Shown here: positions 24,411-35,961 of the stretch, in pieces
Position numbering within the stretch: position 1 is the first letter of the stretch
How the letters are laid out: every line of letters begins with the position of its first letter
Assembly (NCBI GenBank): GCA_014281115.1
Contig: JACONQ010000015.1
Location: 1 to 64,000, forward strand
DNA: 64,000 bases
Reading direction: 5' to 3'
Source of the DNA: Laburnicola sp. R22_1
Taxonomy: Eukaryota > Ascomycota > Dothideomycetes > Pleosporales > Didymosphaeriaceae
Made by a program: the position numbers and the translations under genes
Notes under the pieces: model-generated
Seen by the model: only the letters and a program-made list of their open reading frames with translations
Told to the model about the DNA's origin: nothing
Database searches by the model: none

Positions 24411-26536
24411 CCCTAGCTTGGCAGTCCGTGCAACGCGTCACTCCATGCAACACCCCGCCATGCAACACCCCAACTTTGACGCGCCATATCTCCACCAATA
24501 TGGATCCAATTGAGGCTGCGATAGCAGCAATCGAATCGCGAGAGCCAGGAGAATCTTTCTCATATAGACAGGTTGCAAAGGATCACGGTGTTGTGACTTC
24601 TACACTAACGCGTCGGCACCAAGGCGTCACACAAGCAGGTGCAGCTGCCAACTCCGCGCGTCGAAATATCAGCCAACAACAAGAAGTAGAGCTTCTACGA
24701 TATATCAAACAGCTCACCGAACGTGGCCTTCCTCCTACAAGGCAGATGATACAGAGCTTTGCTTCACATATAGCCAAAAAGCAGATCTCAATATCCTGGG
24801 TTGATCGCTTTGTACGGCGGAACAAGGAATCCTTGATATCTCGATGGACGGCCGGCATCGACAACAATCGCCACAAAGCTGATTCTCCAGCCAAATATAA
24901 GCTCTACTTCGAGCTCTTGCAGCGTAAGATCGAACAATATCAGATCGAGGCTCGAGATACGTACAATATGGACGAGAAAGGCTTCCTGCTCGGCATCACC
25001 TCCCGCTCCAAGAGGATCTTCAATAGGCCTCTATACGAGGCCAAGGCTGTGAGGCAAGCAATACAAGATGGCAGCCGTGAGTGGATATCGATCATAGCTT
25101 GTATATGCGCCGACGGATCTGCCTTGGCCCCAGGTCTCATCTATCAGGCCAGCTCTATCAACATACAATCAAGCTGGGCCGAGGATATCAATCATGAACA
25201 CCATCAGGCCTTTATCACGGTATCAGAATCTGGCTAGAGCAATAATCAGATCGGCCTTGCATGGCTGCAACAGGTGTTTAATCGGCTCACAAAGCCAAAA
25301 TCTGGACGATCGTATCGGCTATTGATCCTTGATGGCCATGGATCTCATATCACAATAGACTTTATTGACTTTTGTGATCGCAATAGGATCCTGCTAGCCA
25401 TATATCCGCCTCATTCTACGCATACGTTGCAGCCTCTTAATGTCTGCGTCTTCAAGCCTCTATCAACAGCATATTCGAACGAGCTATCAGCCTTCATAAA
25501 CAACAGCCAGGGACTGGCCTCAATCGCTAAGAGAGATTTCTTTAGCCTATTCTGGCAGGCCTAGGTCAATACAATTAGGCAGCCATTAATCCTCCAGGCC
25601 TTTGAAGCTACAGGCATCTCCCCGCTCGATCCAACGACTATACTCAATAGATTTGATCAGTCTCAACTATCTGAGTAAGGATCACGAGAAAGCTCAACCT
25701 CAGTACTCAGTGCTTCAGATTGGAGAAAGATCGATAGGCTACTAAGGGCCGCTGTGGATACAGGCGGAGATAATAAGGCCAAGAAGCTCAGTCGAACTGT
25801 ACACCATATCTCTGTACAGAAACAGCTTTTGGAGCATGAAAACAATGGCCTCCGCGAGGCCCTATCGATACAGAAGAAGCGCTCAAAGCGAGGCAGGCCT
25901 TTACCTCTTGATCGGCCAGATGAGTATCATGGTGGAGCTGTTTTCTGGTCACCTCATAGCGTGCAGCGGGCCCGCGATCGTCAACACTAAAAAGATATAG
26001 AGGATCAGCAAAAACAGCTTCAAAAAAGTGAGCAAGCAGAGGCTTGTCGGGCCAGCCAGCAGCTCAAGGCAAGACTTCTCCAGGAGAGGCGTATTGCTCG
26101 AGCAGCTGCTAGAGATGCGCGCGCAAAGCAGAGGGCCGACGAGGCTGCAGATCGACGTCTCAAACAACAGGCCCGCAAGGCACAAAGTCAACTTCAGAAA
26201 CGTATCAGATTATCCAAAAAGGGTAATAAGAAGGCCTCAAAGCCTTCTAGCAGATCTATTAAGAAGAAACAGGCTCAGCGTGAGGCTGTAGATATTGATG
26301 AGGCCTCATCTGTTGCATCCGCCTCACAGTCACGCAGAGGCCGAATCATCAAAACACCAAGCAGATATCGATAATCTGAGTAGCTAGCAATTATCTACGG
26401 GCCTTAGAGACCTCAACTCCAGAAAATCTCGTGATATTATTTTTTGTGGCTGTCTCTATAGCCTCATGTTTGTGGCCGAGCGATTATGTTGGGGTGTTGC
26501 ATGGAGTGACGCGTTGCACGGACTGCCAAGCTAGGG
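24411..26536 (+). mobile_element. Fot1/pogo-type DNA transposon inside gene A
   Basis: It has 46-bp near-perfect terminal inverted repeats beginning CCCTAGCTTGGCAGTCCGTG and a TA target duplication (24409-24410 and 26537-26538). At the left end the inner TIR motif CATGCAACACCCC is present twice in tandem; the right end has it once. The single transposase frame lies on the plus strand, opposite to gene A. The size (2,126 bp), TA target and CENP-B-like transposase place it in the Fot1/pogo branch of Tc1/mariner. Its insertion point is within the first 40 codons of gene A. Only four nonsense codons are seen, so it looks younger or less mutated than the LINE in the same gene. Confidence 0.93.
24500..26374 (+). 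pseudogene. Fot1/pogo transposase (624 codons, inactivated)
   Basis: The frame runs from the ATG at 24500 ('MDPIEAAIAAIESREPG') to TAA at 26372. The N-terminal helix-turn-helix and CENP-B-type DNA-binding region includes 'SFSYRQVAKDHGVVTSTLTR' and 'ISWVDRFVRRNKESL'. The DDE catalytic core has the first Asp in 'TYNMDEKGFLLG' and the second in 'LLILDGHGSHIT'. The third position, normally QPLDV, reads 'HTLQPLNVCVFKPL', so that Asp is Asn. The C-terminus is a long charged Gln/Lys/Arg coiled segment ending 'KTPSRYR'. Nonsense codons are at about 25235 (probable Trp), 25562, 25676 and 25988. DNA cutting and joining should be abolished. Confidence 0.92.
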
Positions 26537-26709
26537 TATGCTAGAAAGAGCGGTCCTTTCTACGCAAGTATTCTTTGTGATTGCGTCTCCGCTTTGCCTT
26601 AGTCTTGGCTTCGGCTGTGAGATACTTCTTTGGTCTTCCTCCTGGCATACTGTAAGCTATAGGGTCACGCTAGAATCGAAAACGCGTCGCGTATTAGAGA
26701 TCAGGAGGG

Positions 26710-27130
26710 ACTCTTCTTAGCTTAGCGCGTTTAGGCCGGAACTCTTTTTGGCTTAGCCCCACACCTTACTAAATTGGGACCTCACTTCACGACTATACCA
26801 CCTTTCAACGCAGGTAACTACACGATCACGACCTTAATTAAAAATTGGAAGAGTACGTTTATTTCGCATGCCCTTGCTCTATACTTTACACCTTAGAATA
26901 AAAATCTGCGAACTAGGGATTTGGTAGGGGTTCTTCTTAGCTTAGCACGTTTAGGCCAGAACTCTTCTAAGCTTAGCGCCTCCGCTTCGCGCGCCTTACC
27001 AAATCGGGACCTTACTTCGCAACCACACTACCTTTCGACGCAGATAACTGCACGACCACGACCTTAATTAAAAATTAGAAGAGTACGACCGATTTGCATG
27101 CTTCTGCTCTTTGTTTTGGCACCTTAAAAT
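26710..27130. repeat. Imperfect tandem duplication upstream of gene A
   Basis: A unit of about 200 bp starting TTCTTAGCTTAGC occurs near 26710-26905 and again at 26931-27130, offset 221 bp. Shared blocks include GACCTTAATTAAAAATT, TAACTRCACGA and an AATAAAAA stretch at the end. It lies directly 5' of gene A's start, so it may be a duplicated promoter or 5' leader. Differences between the copies are mostly transitions. Confidence 0.75.
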
Positions 27131-28004
27131 AAAAAATTTATTTCTCGAAATTTTCTAACCTTACCCGTGTATCGTACCTTCATAGCCCACCTTTAGCGCC
27201 CTGTGCACTTACAACCCGATTCTCTAACCAAAACACCTTCTTACGTACTCGTTTCCTTTACTACTCTTTCTTTTGTCTTACCCTCTACTTTACACTCTCT
27301 TAAACCCTCCTAGTTTCCTAGATCCTCCCAGTTTCCTAGACCATACTAATTTCCCGGCTCTAACTTTATATTTTTTATTTTTATTTTCTATTTCTACTTT
27401 TCATTTACTATTACTTATTTACTGTTACCTATACTTAGTTACTAGTTTCCTAGTTTCCTATTTTTTTTTTAAATGCTCTAATTATTATACTCGTGTCTAT
27501 TTTAAATACTATTTTTAAATTCTATCTTCTCTATTTTACCTACTCTACTCTAATATTTATATTTTATATTCTACTTTCCGCCCTACCTCTTAATGCCTAC
27601 CCCCTACTCTAGTTTCTATATCTTTCTAATTTTCTTAATATTTAATTGTCTAAACCCTATTTCCCTTTTCCTATTTTATTTTTTATTTCTACTTTCTACT
27701 TTTATTTCTTACCCCTTACCGTTCATTTCGACACTGTTGCAGATAAGTAATTAAAATGCCCTTTACTGCACGCGGGTACTATACGCGGTACTATATCCTA
27801 GAGATACGCACTTTTAATAAAAACAAAATTTACATATATAGTTTTTAATAAACCCACCCTACTAACCCTATATTCTACGTAGATATCATTCTCTAATTAA
27901 ACCTTATCTCTACTTTCCCTCCCTTTTTAGAACAAATCTCTCTTTGGAAACCTTCCTAATGTATTTCTGTCTAATTTACAATTCACTATTTAACCTAAGC
28001 TCGT
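27131..28004. other. CT-rich intergenic sequence
   Basis: Pyrimidine-rich, low-complexity plus-strand sequence (repeated CCTAGTTTCCTAG near 27305-27350) between the upstream repeat of gene A and the 3' end of gene D. The open frame at 27273-27518 is Phe/Tyr/Leu low-complexity and I do not call it a gene. Confidence 0.5.
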
Positions 28005-29149
28005 TTAAGAAAAACGCTCAACCATTTCTTGCTCAAAAATATCCTCGCATACACGCACAATATCTTTCCAGGCTGCCTCCGTATTGATACCCCAGAATAA
28101 AATGCCTGGTTTCAAAATCAACTGTACCATCTGGTGCACAATCTCAACGTTTCGAACGTCCTGTCCTGCCAGCATCTTCGCCGATTCGACGACTATTCTG
28201 CCCACTTCTTCTCTATTATGTAATTCGTAGTCTCGTTCATTTCTCCACTCACAATATTTTGCTAGCGTATATGCTCGTATAAATTAGTCGTTAATAATCG
28301 GCATGGATTGAAGGTCGGACCAAGGAACCATCCGTACGACTGCATCTTCGACTGCCCTTCCCATCGTCACATACTCGTCGCAATTTCTAGCCCAGGCTCG
28401 CAACGGCGCGCTGATGAGGTCTACCTAATTCTTAGATTCCAGGAAGCGGATAACATCCGAGATTCGGAAAAGAGCGACGCCTTGGGTCTCCCTAAGTCTT
28501 CCGACGTCAAATACAACTAGGGAAGCCCACTTGTCTACATTATTGTCCGCCCACTTGTTCTTTGTAGTATAAAGCGCCCACTTAAGAATTGGACTCATGG
28601 ACGTAAACATGCTGTCTTGCTTTGGAACTTTGCCTTTCTAGAGCTGCGTTTGCCCAAATGCCTTACTATTGCTTTCACAAACGCATGGACTGTATGTCGT
28701 TTACGCAGTTGGTTGTTAAATAACACATTACGCAGCGACAGTTCGTAGCTGCCAATCCTACCTGTCGGGTTGCGATGTGCACGGAAAAGAAATGGATGCT
28801 TGGTTGGACTGCGTTCGGTCTGCACATACTAGAGAACTACCTAACATCTTAGCAATCTGCCTACTAACTTGCGTTAACATGGGGATGTACACTTAGCCCA
28901 GTCAAGAGCATCTTTAAGCTCCTTAAATGCCGTAGCTATATTAGTCTCTCCTTCACGCGTCTCTATGTCGTCCAAAATAGTAACGCACGTCTTGAAAATG
29001 GTGGAAAGCTCGTCTACTACGATTCGAAGATCGCTCAGCGTACTTGGAGAACAGGCTAAGAACTGCTGCTAGACTCTAGAGAGCCGATTCTGGACGAGAC
29101 GTGCGACATCGGGGGATCCGGACCATGCAGAAAAAACCATAGGTGCCAT
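28005..29149 (-). pseudogene. Gene D: unknown protein, about 380 codons
   Basis: An ATG at 29149 ('MAPMVFSAWSGSPDVARL') opens a frame to about 28605. A one-base shift moves it to the frame that ends at TAA 28005-28007. Segments include 'LRIVVDELSTIFKTCVTILD', 'SYELSLRNVLFNNQLRKRH', 'AVEDAVVRMVPWSDLQSMP' and 'VHQMVQLILKPGILFWGIN'. Stops are TAG/TAA at probable Gln codons. Composition is mostly helical and soluble, with no signal peptide or membrane span. I do not recognise a domain. It follows gene C by about 470 bp on the same strand and is one of the five co-directional large genes. Confidence 0.6.
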
Positions 29150-29622
29150 ATTGTAGAAGGGGTGGATGTATTACAGGCTTAGGGTTCTCGCTAGAGATAA
29201 GGCTTGTTACCCCGCTATGCAAGCCAAGAGCGCTTCTGTGTAACCTAGGGTTGGCTTCTGCCTATTACACTTTGTTTACTAAGTGCTTTTATTTAAGCTA
29301 TCTAACTTTGTACAAACCCTAAACACGCATCTTCGCTAGCTATCCTAGGATTTTATTGCGTAGAGCCCCTCTTAGTATTATCGCTATAAGACCTCACTAT
29401 TCGAGCTAGTAGAACAATAGTAGCATAACAAACTAATCTTTATTATAGACTAAATATCTCTTACTACTATTGCTAGTCCTTACGGGTATAAACGAGCCAT
29501 TAGTGTACACAAACACAAGAGACGATTTCGGTAGAACTTATATTACACCTCCGTGCTCAATTTTTCCTAACTACGTCCAGCATAGCTTGTCTATTAAATG
29601 TTCACCGTTTCTCACGTTAATA
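29150..29622. other. Intergenic between genes C and D
   Basis: Spacer between the stop of gene C (about 29623) and the ATG of gene D (29149). I see no gene, RNA or repeat in it. Confidence 0.45.
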
Positions 29623-32600
29623 CTAGTACTCCGCAATAATGGAAGCACAGCGCTCGACCCAAATGCTATCACAGCTACGAAAGATAGACCCTATGAACCC
29701 TTCTGCATCTAACCTTAACAACATTAGCTCCCTCCGTCGCTTCAGCAGTGCTCCCTAATCCCAAAGCATAACCTTACTATTGCGCGGACTATCTCAGTTA
29801 CCTTAAACAACCTGCACCCAACCTAGCTCCCTGAGTAGTCGATTACTAACGCCTTTGTGTTCTATAAAGGTAAGCGTTAGCCAAGCCCATTGTCTCTTTT
29901 GCCAACTTACCAATTTTCTTTGTCATATCTAGTACGCGGAGTATGACGCCGTCGTTTGCCTCCTAAGGAAAGGCCTTGGGCCGAAGGAACCAGAGCATTC
30001 TAGTGACCAGGCTCGCTGCAAACATAGAGCCGTCTTTCTTAGGCCCTGCGCTAAACACTTGCGTTTTGGGAGCTACAGTAGGCATCACTAACGACGAGGC
30101 TAGCGTCAAAACCATCATTAGCATCACATCGCAGAGCGGATCGCCCAAACACTCTGCAAGGCATTGGCGAGCTGTCTGATAGTGCTCTAATATACCCTAG
30201 TCGCCTGTCCTAAACACCTTCTCATGCTGCCGAAACCCATCCTCAACCAACTTCGGTATGGTGTTGAAGGGTATCGTGCAGCCGAAGTCGATCTTGCTCT
30301 TCTGTGGCAGCCGACGCTTCGCCCAGTGTTCAGTCTCAATAGCAGCGCGCTTAAGGCTACCAGGCCTCGCCGCGATCGCCAAAGCCGCAGGCGCTGATCC
30401 TACCAGCCAAGTGACCCTTTAGTAGCTAAGCTTCAACTAATACGAACCCGGCATGCACTCGATTCAACACGTAAGCATAGCTACGGTCAACGCACCAATC
30501 CATTGGTCTTTGCTCATCAGCTTCACGCCAGTGTGGCTCATGGCAGCGCGGAGCACCGAAAACCAAGTCGCGTTCTGTGAGCAGAACGGCCTCCCTGCCG
30601 TTCGTTCAGATCGCATGCAGCTGTCGTACAGGTCCTGCGCAAAGTCGCGTCGCGTTCTAGATAATATAGCGGACGATGGTACGAGCTCTCCTGGGGAGGA
30701 CAGCGAAAGAATTGGCTCGTACTCTCTACACCTGGTCAGCATCTTTGCAAGGACGGTTAAGGCACCTAAGATACTCACTCCCACAAGAAGGGATTCTCGG
30801 CCTATGTCCATCGCCTTACTTGCTCCCGCTAGTCTTCTAACAGCTGCAACATCCCCTAACCATCATTCAATCCACAGCTTCAACTGCCTTTGTTCAGCGC
30901 TCAGTGACAGTGGTTAGTAACAAACGCAATCATCTGAGGCTTCCACAGTTCTTCAAAGACCTCCTCGAGGAACTTAGCAGCACTGCTCAGCCCTTGCACC
31001 CTCAGTCCGCCAAGTTCGCTGAACCATACTTCGCTATGGCGGCTGACCGCGACCTCTGGCCCATAGTGAAATGCAAGGGATGCTATATGCATCATCATAG
31101 GTCGTCCATTCTGATGCCGAGGCCATCGTACCAGGCTGAGGTTACCAGCACCTTGCAGGTCGAGCACTCCAGGATCAATAAACGGCCATCCACCTTATTC
31201 GATGCCACCGATCGTTCCAAGTGGCATAAGTACCGAGCCCATCAACGACCTTGGAAAGCCCGTGAAGCAGTAGCTCCCAAGTCAATCAATTGCGGACACC
31301 CCTTCTGCTAATGCGGCGCACAGCCCTTGGGAGCCGGCGGCCTCAAACCAAGCGTGAATGCTATCGATCGCTGCTAAAAACAGGCTCGCAAAAGATAACA
31401 GAACACCAGGAAATATAGACAGTTAGAAGGATTAAAAAAGATGTGTGTAGCATTATGGCTCTTTGAGGAAGAAACGCATTAACTAGAAGATAGGACTAAG
31501 GATGGCTAAGAAGCTCTGCCTATCATCGCTCAGTCTTAATACCTGCACCAAAAGCACCTGCTCTATCCTAAAGGCATACTCTTCTTCTTGTATCGCCCTC
31601 TCTACGCGCTGTCGCTCCCAAGCGAAAGGCCGTGATGATTCAGGATTGTTGGGGGTTAGCTGCCCTCTCAGATGCTGCAGGAGGCGGTCTCGCTTAGCGG
31701 CTACACAAGGAGACAAAGCCCTATCGCGATTAGGCAATGTCAGAGCAGCAGTGGCGACGCCTTTCGTCGCAAGCAGATCGTCCGGTCCATGTCGAATGCT
31801 CCGCTTAATGTTAGAATAACCCTGGAAGTACCTATACTTTAGCACGCTTGCGCCGTTATGCTAATAGCTCATATTTTCTTACATAACAGCGAGAAGATTG
31901 TCCATCAAGAATGCTGGCGGTCGGGGCGACGAGAAATTGCCATGTGCCGGGTGAAACGCCAGAGGATAGAAGGTAAAGTCTCGCAATCCTCGAAGCTCGC
32001 GGAGAACTATGTTGCGGTCGGCCAGGAGACAGCGCGCTGGCTTGTTGCCTGGCTCTGGAGACCGCCCATCTAAGCAGTTAATGTCGACCGCTAGTGCGTA
32101 CGATACAGTGTCAATATTGCCGAGGGCATATTTCTGCTCCAACTCCGTTCTCAGTTGATCCAACCCGCCGGTGAATAGGCTTTAGTAGTCATAGCTGGCG
32201 TGGGGGATAGCACTAGCTCCTAGTGCTTCACCGCCAGACCACTCGTTATATGTAACAGCATCCTCTACCTTAATAGCATCTTCCTTAGAGTTAGACTTCT
32301 CCTTAACTGGCCAAAGTTAGGTCTCCTTCAGTACAGAACGCATCTGCTTGGTCGCTTTAATCTTAATGTTTGCGCCGTAGTCATATGTGTGGAAGGCCAG
32401 CTAGTTCTCCGCCTAGAACATATCCTGCGTGCTTTGCCTTACGTATACAGGCCACTCTAGCATAAACTTCTCCTAGAATGTAGTCCACTTGTTAAAGGTA
32501 ATCTTCTGTGTGTGTGGACTGTTAAGTCTCCAAGACGGCTCTACACCCTCCCCTAAAAGCTCGCCAATTAGGAATATTTGCTTGATGTATAAGGCTAAGA

Positions 32601-33403
32601 AGTTCGCGTGATGGTACTGTAAGGCACTAGACTAAGATAGTCTCTCGCGACGTTTTCAAAGCTCACCTCTTAACAGAAGCTCTTCTAGCGCATTAGCGAC
32701 AGGATGCATGACAATGTACCAGGCCTCCCTCGTGGCCGCTGTTGCTAGCCGGAATGTCCGGTGCTCCAGGTCAAACAACAATCTGTGGACATGCTTGTTA
32801 CTATAGGAGGCTCGCCAGTTCTTAAAGCTAATGGTCATATTGTTAAAGAATCGACTCGACAGTTGCGTGATCAGTTTTAGTGGCTGTCTAATAATTATAA
32901 GAAGGTTAAGAAAGAACAAAGGGATATATTTATCGTCTGGCGCAGCTGCTTATAAGCCAGCTTTCCTACTTTCATAGTCGATTGTGTATCGCCTTTAGAG
33001 CATGTTAATAGCTTTATCTCTATTAAAGAAGGCGCTCTCAGTTGCTGCGATAAAGTCCTGCACTACCGCATAGTCAGTCGCCTCCTACAAGCCCATACAT
33101 ACACCTACCCTTTAGCTTGTGGTCGCCCTTTGCGTGGTTAATCTTCCACAAATATTAGTTAGACGCCACAAGCACATGTTCTTTATCGCTAAAACTGCCC
33201 TCGCTACAGTCGTCCCTAAATTCGCCTCGTGAGGCGTTATAGAGCCCATCATCGTCTCCCGAATCCTTATAAAGGCTACTATCGCTGTGTTGCTCGTTTA
33301 TCAGTTACGTTGCAGTGGCAGCAGGCAGCGAACTCAGCTATACATCTATGTCTCGGAGTAGACTTAAGTTGAAAAATTCATAGTTGAATGCATCCATGTC
33401 CAT
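29623..33403 (-). pseudogene. Gene C: large unknown protein, about 1,240 codons
   Basis: The minus strand starts at the ATG at 33403 ('MDMDAFNYEFFNLSLLRDID', acidic) and continues to about 29623. The frame shifts by one base near 33090 and near 30860. A probable 50-bp intron (GTAAGTTGG to TTTATAG, near 29930-29880) joins 'MTKKI' to 'HKGVSNRLLRELGWVQV'. Conserved-looking blocks are 'NMTISFKNWRASYSNKHVHR', 'REAWYIVMHPVANALEELL', 'FLALYIKQIFLIGELLGEGV', 'SYALAVDINCLDG', 'FTFYPLAFHPAHGNF', 'SIASLAFHYGPEVAVSRHSE'-like and 'IPFNTIPKLVEDGFRQHEK'. There are many TAG/TAA/TGA codons. I do not recognise an enzymatic motif. It is preceded by LTR-like sequence and lies between B and D on the same strand. 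Confidence 0.65.
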
Positions 33404-33556
33404 TATAGAACCTGCAGATACGATTCATTTTCACAACAAGAGGAGGCGAAGCGGTCGCCTACGGGAACCGACAGTAGGATCTCATAATGACCGCTTGCCC
33501 CCAGGGGCAAGCCACAGGGGAAATTAATTCTGGGGACACTAATATGTCACACAATG
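33404..33556 (-). repeat. LTR-like sequence directly upstream of gene C
   Basis: On the minus strand a TGTGACATATTAGTGTCCCC start resembles TGTGACGGATACTATGTCCC at 36214 (the LTR in front of gene B). Both are followed by a TTGCCCC/GGGGCAA palindrome (here GCTTGCCCCTGGGGGCAAGC, 33493-33512). The other end is not identifiable and the segment runs into the ATG of gene C. It is probably a diverged solo LTR or its fragment; the alternative is a shared promoter element. Confidence 0.4.
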
Positions 33557-33785
33557 TCTATTCTCTATGTACACTAGCGCTAACTGTAATAGTTCTGGGC
33601 TAGGTGCCAGACTTCAACATCGGAGCTTCTACGGCGGAAGTTGAGTTTATTTACAGTTGTTATCTCCCACGTTTAGCCAAGGCCAATCGTCTCCAATATC
33701 CTAAGCTAGTAAGAGCGTTTAAAGAAAGGGATCTCAATAAATCTGTAGGCTAATAAAAGTCTGCGGCTAGAGAAGCCTGGCGCAC

Positions 33786-35961
33786 TTAAGCTCTTTGCTG
33801 TCTAGCCGCGCTCTTGTAACAATGCTGTTTCTGAAGATTGTTTAGCCCGTCCACAGTAAAGTCGATCAATTCTCGGTTCTGCACCCCTGTTCGCGGTGAT
33901 GTCCTTGCGTCCAACGCCACTTTCGACCCGTGCTTTAGTGATTGGGCCATGGCTCGCTCCTTTATGGATCCGTGCGTGCCTGATCCTTCCGAAACCCAGG
34001 GGAGGGGGGTACGCTTCCGTGCTGCTGCTGATACGTGGCCACCCAAGGCCTGAAACAACAGCTCAGTCTCTGCACACTGTTCTTCTGCCAGATAGACAGT
34101 GGATGGCTGTTCGTCTTCGCTGTGACGATCTGGCATATCTTCATGCTGCTTGGAGATCCATTGACAAATAACTAGCTGTATTATTAAGAGCAGCTGTTCG
34201 CCTGTAATTGTTGACCAAAGCGCTGGATTGTTCACAACTTCTAGGATCTAATAGATGGAATTCCGCATAGTTTGGGCAACTATAGGCGGACTAATTTTGT
34301 GAGTCCCCTCTAAAATGAGACCAGCCATGTACTTGTGCTGTAGAATCGGCCCTGCAAAGTTAGTGACAATAGAAAGCATGTTTCTCTACACCTTATAGTT
34401 GAACCGTGCGCCGTAGGCGTCGCCGTCTTCGCTTGGATACTTGTGGAGATAGTGCTCTAGCGTGGTGCTAGTGAACTCTTTTGCGTTCTCACGTATGTGA
34501 TTGAGGACTCCCTGCTAGAGGGCTCAAGACTCACTATCGGCCTTGTCGCCATACTTTGCTCGCAGCGCGGGAATTAGGTCTTTCCGCAGCGCGGGCTTGT
34601 TGTTGTCGCGGTCTAAGACCTTTTCAGGTTCTTTGTTCAGCCACTGTACAACGTGAGACATTACGGTGCTTATTAGCTTTTCTTCCTGCTTCGTAGTCTT
34701 TAGAAGCGCCTAAACGTCGATAAAGCGGCGTCCTGGCTCCAAAAGCACCGATCGACACAGGTTGAAGTACGCATCATCGCTTATATTCGGGAAGAAGTCT
34801 CGTCGCCGGGTATCTGAGGGATGGGGTTCCATGCCAGGCTCGAGACCAGGATAGAACAGACTCTGCACTTCATCTACACTTCGCACTCGCGGCAAGCCAG
34901 CCAGTTTGTTCCAGTCAGCTAGTTAAACATCTAGTCTATGTTGGCCTTAGATCTCCAATGTAATTTTCATAACCTCATTAAATGCAGAGAACCAATACTA
35001 GAGTGTCGCTTAGCGTGGGTGCATAGGGCAGCTTTGGACGCAAATTGCACTCACATTATCTATCCTGCAGCTTGCCATCCATTCAAATGTGGAAATATTG
35101 AAAGTCGCTTGCCCGATCGAGGTGCGGCACCATCTGGTGATCATTGGTCTCCAACTGAGATTTTTCCATAGCGTGGCTAGCCGTCGTACTGGGAACTTTA
35201 CTCGACTGCTAAGCCTGAGTTTCTCCAGCATCTCCTGCTCGACTGACTTGTTCGAACCTTGAAACAGCTGGTCATTGTCGGATGCTAGGGTTGCTAGCTC
35301 GGTCCATATCTGGCCATGGTTATCCGGAAGGATGATGTCTTCTCAATTGGCACGAAGCTGGATCCGCAAGTGCGGCGGAAGCGTGTCTATCGTTCGGGTT
35401 AGCTCGTTGCCTTGGCTGGCACGTGCAGGGGCTAAAACCTTTATCATAGATGCTGCACACCCACCACCGCTCTTTCTCTGGCAACCGATAAAGTTGTAGA
35501 TACTCTTTGAAAGCTTCAACTTAATGGTGCCCTGCGATCAGCTCTGCCTTCCCCCCGATAACGCTCCCCCAATCTTCGAACGACGGCCACTTCGAATCGC
35601 CCTCAGCGCTTTCACCTGTACTGACAGTGGTCTCAGCCTGGCCCTCCTCTTTTAGGTGGTCTAGCATCTGCTATACATGCGCCTTAGAACAAGCAACCTG
35701 CAACCAGTGGCTTGTGCCTCGCCAAAGAACGCCTGCCTTGTCAAAGATCTGGCGGAGGCGACGCTTATGGGCTTGGTCGATGGGCCTGTTAACACCAATA
35801 CTCCATTCCGAGGTGAGTGCGTCAATCGGAAATCTGGCTGTTACCAGTAGGTACGGCGCAGCTTGGTCGTAGATGGAGTCTGCCTCCCTAATTTCCTTAC
35901 CAGCCGTACGTTGCCTTTTCCCTATTTCAGTAGAGACGTTCACGCCTTTGCGCTTTATCAC
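33786..35961 (-). pseudogene. Gene B: large protein with ParB-like N-terminal domain
   Basis: The minus frame enters at about 35961 ('IKRKGVNVSTEIGKRQR'; no ATG is visible, and an upstream LTR may have removed it) and ends at TAA 33786. One frameshift lies near 35440. The N-terminal region reads 'LTSEWSIGVNRPIDQAHKRR', then 'KAELIAGHH', a stop at a probable Gln, and 'VEAFKEYL', then 'WWVCSIYDKG'. This matches the layout of the ParB/sulfiredoxin fold (conserved box II 'xLIxGHHRxEA'), known from DNA-partition proteins and related nucleases or kinases. Later parts ('VKFPVRRLATLWKN', 'FNISTFEWMASCRID', 'FFPNISDDAYFNLCRSVLL') are unknown. Stops fall mostly at Gln/Trp codons. Family-level function in fungi is unknown to me; a DNA-related role is an inference. 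Confidence 0.6.

Larger units (their letters stand above)
13881..26648 (-). pseudogene. Gene A: large unknown protein (about 1,467 codons) split by two transposons
   Basis: The minus-strand frame starts at an ATG at 26648 with an AT-hook-like N-terminus ('MPGGRPKKYLT', then Lys/Arg-rich). It runs to TAA at 13881-13883. It is interrupted by a Fot1-like element (24411-26536, TA duplication) and a LINE (15011-21232, 14-bp duplication). Removing each element plus one duplication copy keeps the frame exactly, leaving 4,404 bp without a frameshift. Visible parts are a coiled region near residues 90-150, a Ser/Pro/Thr-rich linker ('SPTSPTKRTAYKLAKQL'), and a large globular C-terminal half ('KWLEYLYTLSLEQFDANVW', 'GNKMRFSIVDKLLDFLFLW', 'FFYLVRLTHWILPYP'). 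In-frame stops are nearly all TAG/TAA at presumed Gln codons. I do not know the family's biochemical function; I associate similar proteins with Fusarium-like subtelomeres. The AT-hook-like start would fit DNA binding, which is an inference. Confidence 0.75.
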
